In this document: piece by piece, positions 35,885 to 44,818 of the stretch
How the letters are laid out: each line of letters starts with the position of its first letter
How positions within the stretch are numbered: position 1 is the stretch's first letter
Origin: Candidatus Zhuqueibacterota bacterium
GTDB taxonomy: Bacteria > Zhuqueibacterota > Zhuqueibacteria > Oceanimicrobiales > Oceanimicrobiaceae
Direction: 5' to 3'
NCBI GenBank assembly: GCA_029262055.1
Contig: JAJDAD010000040.1
Span: 23,264 to 87,263 of the forward strand
Length of the DNA stretch: 64,000 bases
Translations under genes and position numbers: made by a program
Notes under the pieces: generated by a model
Database searches by the model: none
Told to the model about the DNA's origin: nothing
What the model saw: the letters and a program-made list of their open reading frames with translations, nothing else

Positions 35885-36453
35885 TGTTAGAAAGCAGAAT
35901 GTTGCTTGTGCTCGCCATTGCGGGCATCATGCTATCGTGCCGGCAGGACATGCACGACCAGCCGCGCTTCGAGCCGTTGGAGATGAATTCATTTTTTGCG
36001 GATGGTCGTTCGTCTCGGCCTTTGGTCGCCGGCACAGTGGCGCGCGGACAGCTGAATCTCGACGAGCACCTTTATCAAGGCAAGGTAAACGGGCAATTGG
36101 CGACAACCTTCCCGTTTGAGATTACCGCAAGCGTGCTGACCCGCGGTCAGGAGCGCTACGATATTTACTGCGCCCCCTGCCACGATGTGGTCGGTACGGG
36201 GCAGGGTATGATTGTGCAGCGCGGTTTTAGGCCGCCGCCGTCTTTTCACATCGACCGGTTACGCAATGCGCCGCCGGGCCATTTTTTCGACGTTATTAGC
36301 AACGGGCTGGGAGCGATGTATGATTATTCCGAACGCGTTAAGGTGCGCGATCGCTGGGCGATAAGCGCCTACATCCGGGTATTGCAACTAAGCCAGAATA
36401 CCGCAATCGAAGATGTGCCCGCCGAAGTACTTAAAGACCTGAGCACCGAATAG
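35884..36453 (+). CDS. actE: alternative complex III subunit E, monoheme cytochrome c lipoprotein
   Basis: This 189-residue lipoprotein has lipobox MLSC (C19) and one CxxCH heme site (C96-H100, CAPCH). The sequence GQERYDIYCAPCHD fits ActE. It passes electrons from ActA toward the oxidase. Its start overlaps the actD stop (TGATG) and it ends one base before actF. Confidence 0.92.
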   Translation: MLESRMLLVLAIAGIMLSCRQDMHDQPRFEPLEMNSFFADGRSSRPLVAGTVARGQLNLDEHLYQGKVNGQLATTFPFEITASVLTRGQERYDIYCAPCHDVVGTGQGMIVQRGFRPPPSFHIDRLRNAPPGHFFDVISNGLGAMYDYSERVKVRDRWAISAYIRVLQLSQNTAIEDVPAEVLKDLSTE

Positions 36454-36454
36454 C

Positions 36455-37627
36455 ATGGAATTAAGCGAGACAATCAAAGAGCGAATAGAAGGCTGGCAGA
36501 AACGGGCTTTGACCGTGGGTGTTATTGCCGCTGCAGTCAGCGTGGCAGGCGCCTTTCTGAGTCCGGCGCAATTTTTTCAATCTTACCTGGTTGGATATCT
36601 GTTCTGGATCGGAATCGCCGCCGGCAGCATTGTGATCCTGTCCTTACACCACCTGGTAGCAGGCGGCTGGGGCTTCACCATTCAACGGATTCTGGAGTCG
36701 AGCGCGCGCACCATCCCTCTGATGGCCCTGCTTTTTATCCCGGTTGTGCTTGGGATGAAAGATCTTTTTATCTGGGCGCGTCCCGAGGTTGTGGCAGACG
36801 ATTTGATTTTGCAGCACAAAGCGCCATATTTGAACCAGACCTTCTTTGTCGTACGCGCCCTGTTTTTCTTTCTGGTTTGGAGCGTGCTGTATTTTTTTCT
36901 GACGAAGTGGTCCGCGGACCAGGACAAGAACGGCGATGCGGCCCTTAGCCGGAAATTGCAACGCTTTGGCGGACCGGGGATCTTGCTTTTCATGATTACC
37001 ATGACTTTTGCCACTATCGACTGGAGCATGTCCCTCGACCCGCACTGGTTCTCAACCATTTTTGGTTTGATGTTCATCATCGGACAGGGCCTTTTGACTC
37101 TGGCCTTTGCCACCATCGTGGTCAGCGGCCTGACGGATGACGACAACCTGGCTGCCTTTGTGAAGAAAAAGCATTTCCACGATTTGGGCAACCTGTTGCT
37201 GGCGTTCGTGTCGCTTTGGGCCTACATGTCCGTTTCGCAGTTCTTAATCATCTGGTCCGGAAATTTACCGGAAGAAATTCCGTGGTACCTGCATCGCTCA
37301 CACGGCGGCTGGGACTGGCTGGTCCTGTTTGTGGTGATCTTTCATTTCGCCGTGCCCTTTGCATTGCTGCTGTTGCGGCGCAACAAACGGCGCGCGAACA
37401 TTCTGGTGAAGATTGCTTTCGGGATCGCGCTGATGCGTTTGGTCGACCTCTTCTGGGTGATCGCACCCAATTTTCACCCACATGGAATCAGCGTTCACTG
37501 GCTGGATCTTGTCGCTCCTGCCGGTATCGGCGGCATTTGGCTGGCCTTTTTCTTTTACAATTTGAAAGGGCGCGCCTTGCTTCCCATCAACGACCCGCGT
37601 TTAAGCGAAGCTGCGGCCCATGAGTAA
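36455..37627 (+). CDS. actF: alternative complex III subunit F, membrane subunit
   Basis: This 390-residue integral membrane protein has about ten helices and is distantly related to ActC. Typical segments are HHLVAGGWGFTIQRILE, FATIDWSMSLDPHWFSTIFG and QFLIIWSGNLPEEIPWY. It completes the ActABCDEF set. Its 3' end overlaps the next gene by 8 bp. Confidence 0.93.
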   Translation: MELSETIKERIEGWQKRALTVGVIAAAVSVAGAFLSPAQFFQSYLVGYLFWIGIAAGSIVILSLHHLVAGGWGFTIQRILESSARTIPLMALLFIPVVLGMKDLFIWARPEVVADDLILQHKAPYLNQTFFVVRALFFFLVWSVLYFFLTKWSADQDKNGDAALSRKLQRFGGPGILLFMITMTFATIDWSMSLDPHWFSTIFGLMFIIGQGLLTLAFATIVVSGLTDDDNLAAFVKKKHFHDLGNLLLAFVSLWAYMSVSQFLIIWSGNLPEEIPWYLHRSHGGWDWLVLFVVIFHFAVPFALLLLRRNKRRANILVKIAFGIALMRLVDLFWVIAPNFHPHGISVHWLDLVAPAGIGGIWLAFFFYNLKGRALLPINDPRLSEAAAHE

Positions 37628-38012
37628 TAAAACAGACAAGAGCCGGAATCGCGGCTACGAGCAAAGCGATGCGAAAGTGCATCCCATTTTTTGGGCTGGC
37701 CTGGGCCTGTTTATTTTGATGTTGGTGGGATTTCTGGTTAGCTATCTTCTCTTCGGTTACTTCAGCGACAAGCGCGGACAGATATTGAGCTACAAGCCAC
37801 CCCTGGCTGCCGAACGACAGTTACCTTCTGGCCCGAGACTACAGGTCAATCCGGAGCAAGATCTCCAGAATTTCCGAGCCGGGCAGGATTCGTTGTTGAA
37901 TACCTACGGCTGGATACAAAGGGATGCCGGTGTCGTTAGAATTCCCGTTGACGCCGCCATACAAGAAATGCTCAAGCTCGGTTTTCCGGTACGGGAGAAT
38001 CCTGATGAATAG
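37620..38012 (+). CDS. small single-helix protein of the act-cox operon
   Basis: This 130-residue protein has one transmembrane helix (about 24-48) and a periplasmic tail with LNTYGWIQRDAGVVRIPVDAA. That segment recurs in small proteins between alternative complex III and SCO genes, as I remember the family. It overlaps both actF and the SCO gene by 8 bp. It may be an assembly or accessory subunit. No cofactor motif is seen. Confidence 0.8.
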   Translation: MSNKTDKSRNRGYEQSDAKVHPIFWAGLGLFILMLVGFLVSYLLFGYFSDKRGQILSYKPPLAAERQLPSGPRLQVNPEQDLQNFRAGQDSLLNTYGWIQRDAGVVRIPVDAAIQEMLKLGFPVRENPDE

Positions 38013-38901
38013 AGATTGTAAGACCAACAGGACTGTCTTGGGGCGCGCGCAGATTGCGTCTGCGATCAGAACAGGCTGCACAGCTCTGATAAGCTGGTTG
38101 TTTCTTTTGGGCGGAACGGCGCTGCCGGTCGCGGCGCAAGATATGACGTCCTCCAGCCTTGCGCCCGAAGATATTGAAGGAGTCGGCATTGAGCAGAAGC
38201 TGGATGAGAACATCCCGCTCGATTTGGTGTTTGTCGACGAACAGGGCCGGGATGTGGTATTGGGTGAGTTTTTCGGAAAAAAACCGGTGGTGCTGTCGCT
38301 GGTTTACTATGAATGCCCCATGCTCTGCACCTTGATTCTGAACGGACTTTTGACCGGTTTGGATGAACTGGATTTTGACATCGGCGAGGAGTTCGAGGTT
38401 GTGACGGTCAGCTTTAACCCCAACGACACACCGAAGCTGGCTACGGCAAAAAAGAGGACGTACGTCGAGCGCTACGGAAGAGCGGGCGCCGCAGACGGGT
38501 GGCACTTTCTGACCGGGAGCGAAGAGTCGATCAAGCAGCTGACGGATGCGGTCGGTTTTAAGTACAAATACGATGCAGAGCGCAAAGAGTATATTCATGC
38601 CAGCGGGATAATGGTCGCCACTCCCGCAGGTAAACTGTCGCGATATTTTTACGGAATTGACTACGCAGCGCGGGATATTAAGCTCGGTCTGATGGATGCG
38701 TCCGAGGAGAAAATCGGCTCCATCGCGGATCAGATTCTGTTGTTTTGTTATCACTACGACCCAACCACCGGCAAGTATGGCGTTGCCATCATGAACATAA
38801 TGCGTGTCATCGGGGGGCTGACTGTACTCGGCATCGTCGTGTTTATCGTCAGCAGCTTGCGCCGCGAAAAACAAGTGGCCAGCCAGGCCAAGCCTGTCTG
38901 A
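38005..38901 (+). CDS. SCO1/SenC copper chaperone
   Basis: This 298-residue protein has a signal segment (about 22-45), a thioredoxin-like SCO domain with copper ligands C104 and C108 (ECPMLC) and H198, and a C-terminal transmembrane helix (268-285). It delivers copper to the CuA site of oxidase subunit II, encoded next. I place the start at ATG 38005 because GGGAGA precedes it and the 8-bp overlap with the previous gene is typical here; the longer frame adds an unrelated N-terminus. Confidence 0.93.
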   Translation: MNRDCKTNRTVLGRAQIASAIRTGCTALISWLFLLGGTALPVAAQDMTSSSLAPEDIEGVGIEQKLDENIPLDLVFVDEQGRDVVLGEFFGKKPVVLSLVYYECPMLCTLILNGLLTGLDELDFDIGEEFEVVTVSFNPNDTPKLATAKKRTYVERYGRAGAADGWHFLTGSEESIKQLTDAVGFKYKYDAERKEYIHASGIMVATPAGKLSRYFYGIDYAARDIKLGLMDASEEKIGSIADQILLFCYHYDPTTGKYGVAIMNIMRVIGGLTVLGIVVFIVSSLRREKQVASQAKPV

Positions 38902-38991
38902 TGTGTAGAGAGTCCCGGGCTTGGTGCTCAGGCTGACATCTAAGTAATTGCAGATATGCAAGTAAGAAGTGTTAATCAATGAGTTTCACGA

Positions 38992-39933
38992 ATGGATAAA
39001 GATTTCGTTTTATGGCCGGAACAGGCCTCGACTCTGGCATCCAGGGTCGATAACATTTACTTGTTTCTGGTCGCGGTCAGCGTGTTTTTTACGGCCCTGA
39101 TCTTCTTTCTGATCTATCTATTTGCAGTTAAATACCGGCGCAAGTCGGAGGATGACGTGCCAAAGGAAATATCCGGTTTGCTGCAGCTGGAATTGGTGTG
39201 GTCGATTATCCCGCTGATTCTTGTTTTGATCGTATTTGTCTGGGGCGCCACCATCTATTTCGACTCCTACACACCGCCTGCTGATGCCATGGAGATCTAT
39301 GTCGTGGGCAAACAGTGGATGTGGCATATTCAGCATCCGACCGGGGAACGCGAGATAAATGAGTTACACGTACCCACGGGGCAAGCGGTAAAACTCACGA
39401 TGACGTCTGAAGATGTCATCCACAGCTTTTACGTTCCCGCTTTTAGAACCAAAAAGGACGTGGTGCCGGGACGGTACTCGACCATGTGGTTTAAGGCTAT
39501 CAAGCCCGGAGAATATCACTTGTTCTGTGCGGAGTACTGTGGGACGAAGCACTCTGAGATGATCGGCAAAGTTGTGGTCATGACGCCGGCCGATTATCAG
39601 AACTGGCTGGCCGGCGGCCCGGCAAGCGAACCGATGGAAGTTACCGGGGAAAAGAAATTCCAGCAGTTGGCCTGTCACACTTGCCACACGGATAAACCCA
39701 ACGCCCGCGGGCCATCCCTGGTAGGCGTTTTCGGAGAGTCAGTCCTGCTGAAGGGCGGACGTTCCGTAATCGCAGATGAAGATTATATAAGAGAGTCTAT
39801 TTTAAATCCAAAGGCCAAGATAACCGCCGGTTACCAGCCGGTGATGCCAACCTTCAAGGGTCAAATCAGCGAGGTTGGTCTATTGCAAATCACGGCGTAT
39901 CTAAAATCGTTGGCAAAGGAGGGAAACCAATAG
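38992..39933 (+). CDS. coxB: caa3 oxidase subunit II with fused cytochrome c
   Basis: This 313-residue protein has two N-terminal helices (about 22-46, 67-89), a CuA cupredoxin domain (H144, C179, E181, C183, H187, M190) and a C-terminal cytochrome c (C228-H232, likely axial M285). The fused heme makes this a caa3-type oxidase that can take electrons directly from ActE/ActA. It follows SCO by 90 bp. Confidence 0.95.
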   Translation: MDKDFVLWPEQASTLASRVDNIYLFLVAVSVFFTALIFFLIYLFAVKYRRKSEDDVPKEISGLLQLELVWSIIPLILVLIVFVWGATIYFDSYTPPADAMEIYVVGKQWMWHIQHPTGEREINELHVPTGQAVKLTMTSEDVIHSFYVPAFRTKKDVVPGRYSTMWFKAIKPGEYHLFCAEYCGTKHSEMIGKVVVMTPADYQNWLAGGPASEPMEVTGEKKFQQLACHTCHTDKPNARGPSLVGVFGESVLLKGGRSVIADEDYIRESILNPKAKITAGYQPVMPTFKGQISEVGLLQITAYLKSLAKEGNQ

Positions 39934-39934
39934 T

Positions 39935-41587
39935 ATGAGCACCTCGGTTTTCAAACCTGGAGAACGCCAACTGTCGGATCCCGGAAGTGGCCCGACAGAA
40001 AACTATCTGAACGCCGGGTTCAGCGCCAAATCCTGGCTCCTGACGGTCGATCATAAACGAATCGCCATTCTTTACCTGATTTCCCTGACTTTCTTCTTTC
40101 TGATCGGAGGACTGTTCGCGCTCCTGATTCGGCTGGAGCTACTGACGCCGGCTGGGGACCTGATGCAGTCCGAGACCTACAACAAGATGTTCACTATGCA
40201 CGGCATCATCATGGTGTTCTTCTTTCTGATTCCCGCGGTCCCCGCTGTTTTCGGAAACTTTCTGATTCCGCTGATGATTGGGGCTAAGGACCTGGCCTTT
40301 CCGCGACTAAATCTTCTGAGCTGGTACCTCTACATCGGTGGCGGCTTGCTGGCCATTCTCGCGATTGCTTTTGGAGGAGTCGATACAGGTTGGACATTCT
40401 ACACGCCCTATAGCAGTACTTATTCCAACAGCAATGTTATTCTTGCGGCACTCGGGGCCTTTATCGCGGGTTTTTCGTCGATCCTGACGGGTCTCAACTT
40501 TATCGTGACCATCCATAAAATGCGCGCCCCGGGGATGACCTGGTTTAGGTTGCCTCTGATGGTTTGGGGGCACTACGCAACCAGTATCATCCAGATTCTG
40601 GGAACCCCGGTTGTTGCGATTACCATCGTTCTGGTCGCCCTGGAACGGCTGTTCTCTATCGGTATTTTCAATCCAAAGCTGGGTGGCGACCCAATCCTGT
40701 TCCAGCATCTATTCTGGTTTTATTCCCATCCGGCGGTCTACATTATGATCTTGCCTTCGATGGGCGTCATGAGCGAAGTAATAACCTGCTTCTCGCGCAA
40801 GAAGATATTCGGTTATGATTTCATTGCGTTTTCAAGTCTGGCGATCGCAGTGCTTGGGTTTCTCGTGTGGGGTCACCACATGTATACCAGCGGGCAGTCG
40901 ATTTATACCAGCATGGTCTTTTCCATCCTGACTTTTTTGGTCGCGATTCCTTCCGCTATCAAGGTGTTCAACTGGACTGCTACTCTCTATAAGGGCTCGG
41001 TGTCGTATAGCGCGCCCATGCTCTACGCCATCGGGTTTCTTGGACTATTCACTATCGGTGGGTTAACGGGTGTGTTCCTGGCAACATTGGCCGTTGATGT
41101 TCATGTGCATGACACCTACTTCGTCGTGGCTCATTTTCACTATATTATGGTTGGCGGCGCTATCATGGGATATATGGCGGCCCTGCATTTCTGGTGGCCG
41201 AAAATGACCGGACGACTGTATCCGGAAGGGTGGGCACGCTTTTCGGCGCTGGTGATTTTTGTCGGTTTCCACTTGACTTTTTTCCCGCAATTCATCGTCG
41301 GTTATATGGGGATGCCACGACGCTATCATGTTTATCCTGAGGAGTTTCAGATTCTGAACGTCTTCTCTACTGCCGGAGCGACGATTCTTGGGATCGGGTA
41401 CCTGATTCCACTGGTTTACTTTCTCTGGTCATTGAAGTATGGGCCGAGGTCAAGTGCTAATCCATGGAACGCGAAAGGCCTGGAATGGGAGCAGGCCGGT
41501 TCGCCACCGGAAACGTTCAATTTCCGGGACACGCCGGTGGTTATGGAGGGTGCTTATGAATACGAACCAAAGATCTGGTTAAAATAG
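39935..41587 (+). CDS. coxA: caa3 oxidase subunit I, A2 type
   Basis: This 550-residue protein has twelve core helices. It holds heme a and the heme a3-CuB site, with [10 protein letters not shown], the His-Tyr crosslink segment and the [18 protein letters not shown] region. The helix VI motif reads FYSHPAVY, not GHPEVY. This places it in the A2 subfamily, where the proton-path glutamate is replaced by a Tyr-Ser motif, as in Rhodothermus marinus caa3. It lies 1 bp after coxB. Confidence 0.95.
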   Translation: MSTSVFKPGERQLSDPGSGPTENYLNAGFSAKSWLLTVDHKRIAILYLISLTFFFLIGGLFALLIRLELLTPAGDLMQSETYNKMFTMHGIIMVFFFLIPAVPAVFGNFLIPLMIGAKDLAFPRLNLLSWYLYIGGGLLAILAIAFGGVDTGWTFYTPYSSTYSNSNVILAALGAFIAGFSSILTGLNFIVTIHKMRAPGMTWFRLPLMVWGHYATSIIQILGTPVVAITIVLVALERLFSIGIFNPKLGGDPILFQHLFWFYSHPAVYIMILPSMGVMSEVITCFSRKKIFGYDFIAFSSLAIAVLGFLVWGHHMYTSGQSIYTSMVFSILTFLVAIPSAIKVFNWTATLYKGSVSYSAPMLYAIGFLGLFTIGGLTGVFLATLAVDVHVHDTYFVVAHFHYIMVGGAIMGYMAALHFWWPKMTGRLYPEGWARFSALVIFVGFHLTFFPQFIVGYMGMPRRYHVYPEEFQILNVFSTAGATILGIGYLIPLVYFLWSLKYGPRSSANPWNAKGLEWEQAGSPPETFNFRDTPVVMEGAYEYEPKIWLK

Positions 41588-41597
41588 GGTTACGGCT

Positions 41598-42242
41598 TTG
41601 GCGAATCACCATCACGCATTACAGCATCACTTCGAGGACCTGGAGCAGCAATTCGAGTCCGCGTCCCTCGGTATGTGGGCATTCCTGATTACGGAGATAT
41701 TATTCTTTGGCGGCCTGTTTGCCGGCTACCTGGTTTATCGTTCATTGTACCCGGAAGCCTTCGCCGTCGGCAGTTACAAGCTCGACGTACTGCTGGGAGG
41801 GGTAAATACTGTTGTATTGATTTGCAGTAGTCTGACGATGGCGCTTGCTGTCTACTGGGCGCACAAAGGTGAACGCACGAAGATCGTTGTTTTTCTGTTC
41901 CTGACCATTGTGTTGGGAGCTGCCTTCCTGGGCATCAAGGCGGTTGAATACACGCACAAGTTCCATGCAGGACTGGCACCGGGAAATGCTTTTTCCTACG
42001 ACGGCCCTTTTGCCGATCAGGTGCGCATCTTCTATTCGTTCTATTTCAGTATGACCGGTATGCATGCCCTGCACATGGTTATTGGCATCGGACTGCTCAC
42101 TTACCTGATCATTCGGGCCCGGCAGGGGGCGTACACCGCTGAATACAGTACCCCGGTCGAGATGATCGGCTTGTACTGGCACTTCGTGGATATTGTGTGG
42201 ATTTATTTGTTCCCGCTGCTTTATCTGATAGGAAGGTCTTGA
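41598..42242 (+). CDS. coxC: caa3 oxidase subunit III
   Basis: This 214-residue protein has five helices of the heme-copper oxidase subunit III family, with [17 protein letters not shown] and the terminal [18 protein letters not shown]. The start appears to be TTG 41598, 10 bp after coxA, preceded by AGGG. It shares TGATG with the subunit IV gene. Confidence 0.93.
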   Translation: MANHHHALQHHFEDLEQQFESASLGMWAFLITEILFFGGLFAGYLVYRSLYPEAFAVGSYKLDVLLGGVNTVVLICSSLTMALAVYWAHKGERTKIVVFLFLTIVLGAAFLGIKAVEYTHKFHAGLAPGNAFSYDGPFADQVRIFYSFYFSMTGMHALHMVIGIGLLTYLIIRARQGAYTAEYSTPVEMIGLYWHFVDIVWIYLFPLLYLIGRS

Positions 42243-42553
42243 TGGCGCACCATACTATTCCAACCAGAGTTTACTACACCATCTTTTTTACGCTGATGGT
42301 ATTGACCGGACTGACGGTTTGGGTAGCTTTTCAGGATCTGGGCGCGTGGAACGATGTGGTGGCGTTGAGCATAGCGACCCTCAAGGCAACGCTGGTGATT
42401 CTCTACTTCATGCACGTGCGGTACAGCAGCAAGCTGACACATGCCTTTATCGTCGCTGGATTCCTGTTCCTGGTGATCTTGCTTGCCATTACAATGAGTG
42501 ACTATCTGACCCGCGATACCCTGATCGCTCCTAAAGCGTGGGATCTTATGTAG
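42242..42553 (+). CDS. caa3 oxidase subunit IV
   Basis: This 103-residue protein has three transmembrane helices, with the family motif ATLKATLVILYFMHVRYSS. The start ATG 42242 overlaps the coxC stop; the longer frame is a shadow of coxC. It is the last gene of the operon and ends 7 bp from the convergent propeller-lipoprotein gene. Confidence 0.9.
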   Translation: MAHHTIPTRVYYTIFFTLMVLTGLTVWVAFQDLGAWNDVVALSIATLKATLVILYFMHVRYSSKLTHAFIVAGFLFLVILLAITMSDYLTRDTLIAPKAWDLM

Positions 42554-42560
42554 GGTAGTC

Positions 42561-43748
42561 TCACCGCACTATTTCCAGGATTTTTAACCCGCCAACCCCA
42601 TTTGCCACAAACACGTTATTGCCTCTGGCCGCCACGTAGTTCGTTGACCCATCGAATTGCGCTGACCCGATCACCTGCACATCAGTCCCACTGATTTTTC
42701 CCATCAACAGGCCGGCACTGCCATTGGCCACGAAAACCAGTCCATCTTCAGTAACGGAGATGGCATTGGTCCGCCCCGTACCGGAGGGGCGCAGGGCGTT
42801 GGTCACCTTCCCTGACTTGAGGTCGACGATCATCAGGCCACAGGTAGGCCCGGAGAGGTAGGCGACATTGTCAACGACGTCTAGTTCCGATTTGGCCTGA
42901 AAAAAATTCTCACAGCCGACCTCTATGGTTTTTTCAAACTGCCAGGTCTTGCGCCTGTAGAGATGCAGTCTTGTGCCCGTGCCTTCCAGCAGAACGATGT
43001 AGTTGTTGCTCTTGGCCACGGCCTTGGCTCGGTCCATCCGAATCTGGTGAACCAACTCCATCGAGTGGTTGCTGAAAAACGACAACGTGCCACCGGTTGT
43101 GCCTGTCGTTACAAAGATGGTGCTGTCAAAACATGCGACATCGTTCGCGTTGAAACTGGGCAAGTCATATCGTTCGGATTTGTTTGTCAGAGCCCCGTTC
43201 TGCAACTCGATGATTTCCAGGCAGGCTGGAGAGTCGAATTGCGATGAATGCTCGCTGTCGGTTGCTTCAGCCACAAAAAGCTTGCCGTCCTGTTTCGCGG
43301 CGATGGTTATGTCGGTGTCCTTAAACAGAGCCTGTGACAGAATCCTCGGCTGAGCGATGTTCTGCACATCGTAGATTTCGATTGCGCCGCGGTAAGCGCT
43401 GTTTACGGTGTGGAAGGCTACGTAGGTGCGCCTCTGGTCGAAGGTCAAATGGCTGGCGTGCAGCGTGTGGCCGTTTACCACAGGCGCAGCGACCTCCGCC
43501 CGCAACTTAAGCTGCGGTTCCTGCGACGACAAGCTTTGATAGCTGAACTTGCCGACCTGACTTTTTGGTTGGTTGGGCGACTGCTCGTCCACGAAGTAGG
43601 TGATTCGTTTGTTGAGTTCTTCTTCATCATTGCTGACAACGATTCTGTCCTCGTTTCCGGGCCCAACCAAATCGCCTCTGCCGCAACCAGCCAGAATAAT
43701 TGCGACAACTAGCAATAGATATTCAATTCCGAATGCTCTTCTTGTCAT
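42561..43748 (-). CDS. beta-propeller lipoprotein of the TolC/GT2 operon
   Basis: This 395-residue lipoprotein has lipobox LAGC (near residue 22) and six or seven beta-propeller-like repeats. They are of the LVIVD/WD-like kind, such as RGAIEIYDVQNIAQPRIL, CGLMIVDLKSG and GVGGLKILEI. ATG 43748 follows GGAAAGAG. It lies 32 bp after the HlyD gene. In polysaccharide export systems, envelope repeat proteins often scaffold the secretion path; such a role here is inferred. It is probably anchored in the outer membrane or on the surface. Confidence 0.8.
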   Translation of the reverse strand: MTRRAFGIEYLLLVVAIILAGCGRGDLVGPGNEDRIVVSNDEEELNKRITYFVDEQSPNQPKSQVGKFSYQSLSSQEPQLKLRAEVAAPVVNGHTLHASHLTFDQRRTYVAFHTVNSAYRGAIEIYDVQNIAQPRILSQALFKDTDITIAAKQDGKLFVAEATDSEHSSQFDSPACLEIIELQNGALTNKSERYDLPSFNANDVACFDSTIFVTTGTTGGTLSFFSNHSMELVHQIRMDRAKAVAKSNNYIVLLEGTGTRLHLYRRKTWQFEKTIEVGCENFFQAKSELDVVDNVAYLSGPTCGLMIVDLKSGKVTNALRPSGTGRTNAISVTEDGLVFVANGSAGLLMGKISGTDVQVIGSAQFDGSTNYVAARGNNVFVANGVGGLKILEIVR

Positions 43749-43780
43749 GTTCTCTTTCCAGTTGTGTTTCGGCGCCACAG

Positions 43781-44818
43781 TCAGAACCATTTCTTGGGTA
43801 CAAAGATTTTGACTTTGGTCTCCAGCACTCTCTGCCAGACTTCGCCTTCAGCGGGTGTAATTTCAGCGATCAGGTGTCTTTCGGCCGGACCGAACCGGCG
43901 TTTGATTTCACTGGGTTGTGCGATGGCAGTGGGATGGATATCACGGATGAGGCCAATTGAAGTTTCGCCATTGGCAAACTGCACACTGACTTCGTCTCCC
44001 TTGACGATGGACTTTTCATGTTCACCCGAAAAGTAGGCCTTTATGAAGACTTTATTCTGGTTGACGACCTTGAGGACAGGCTCTCCGATTCGCGCTACTT
44101 CACCACGCTGCTTGTAAATGCTCGAAACAACTCCCTCCTCGGCAGCATACAGCACGCGATCACTGTTGACTCCTGAGATGACCTCGGTGGTCGAGCCATT
44201 TCCCTCTTTGATACCGTAGCGCTCCTCGTAAGAACGCAAGAGTTTGACCGCGGTGTCGACCTGGATGTTGAGAATAGAAAGCTCGTACTTCGCATCGTTC
44301 ACCTTTTCCTGAAGATGAAGGAGTTCCGGTCTGGTGACGACATTAATTGCAAGCAATTCAGTGGCGCGATCATATTCGTTGCGCAAAGCATCGAGTTCGT
44401 GCACCGTGTAGTCGATTTCCTGCTTGACCTGGCGAATCTTACTTTCAGCATTGATAATCTGTCTTTCATGGGCCAGGGACGGTTCCTCGACCAGATTGCC
44501 GCGCCGGTTTACCAGTTTAACGCTGCGGGTGTCTCCGAGCGTCACCAGGGCCTGACCTTTGACGACATTATCGTTGATGTCGCAGTTTATCTGCATGATG
44601 CGCCCGGGCATGCGCGCTTCAATGTAAGTGGTCTCGGCTTCAAGGAACCCTATGCCTCTAACAAAGAAGTAGTTCTCGTAGCCCCAACTTAAAGCGACTC
44701 CGAAAAAGGTCAGTAGGGCTGTGATGTAGAAATACTTACCCCAGGAAGTACTTTTGGTGTTCTGCCCCCGAGCCTTGATGAAATTATCCCCTCTTCGCCG
44801 TAGAACTCTGGCTCGCAT
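43781..44818 (-). CDS. HlyD-family periplasmic adaptor
   Basis: This 345-residue protein has one N-terminal transmembrane helix (about 29-46), a biotinyl-lipoyl-like half (EARMPGRIMQINCDINDNVVKGQALVTL, residues 67-95), and an alpha-helical hairpin (about 105-195). A second lipoyl half and a beta-barrel follow (RVLYAAEEGVVSSIYKQRG). It bridges an inner-membrane transporter or synthase and a TolC protein. Its ATG overlaps the TolC-fusion stop by one base. No ABC or RND transporter is encoded here, so the partner is probably the GT2 synthase. Confidence 0.88.
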   Translation of the reverse strand: MRARVLRRRGDNFIKARGQNTKSTSWGKYFYITALLTFFGVALSWGYENYFFVRGIGFLEAETTYIEARMPGRIMQINCDINDNVVKGQALVTLGDTRSVKLVNRRGNLVEEPSLAHERQIINAESKIRQVKQEIDYTVHELDALRNEYDRATELLAINVVTRPELLHLQEKVNDAKYELSILNIQVDTAVKLLRSYEERYGIKEGNGSTTEVISGVNSDRVLYAAEEGVVSSIYKQRGEVARIGEPVLKVVNQNKVFIKAYFSGEHEKSIVKGDEVSVQFANGETSIGLIRDIHPTAIAQPSEIKRRFGPAERHLIAEITPAEGEVWQRVLETKVKIFVPKKWF

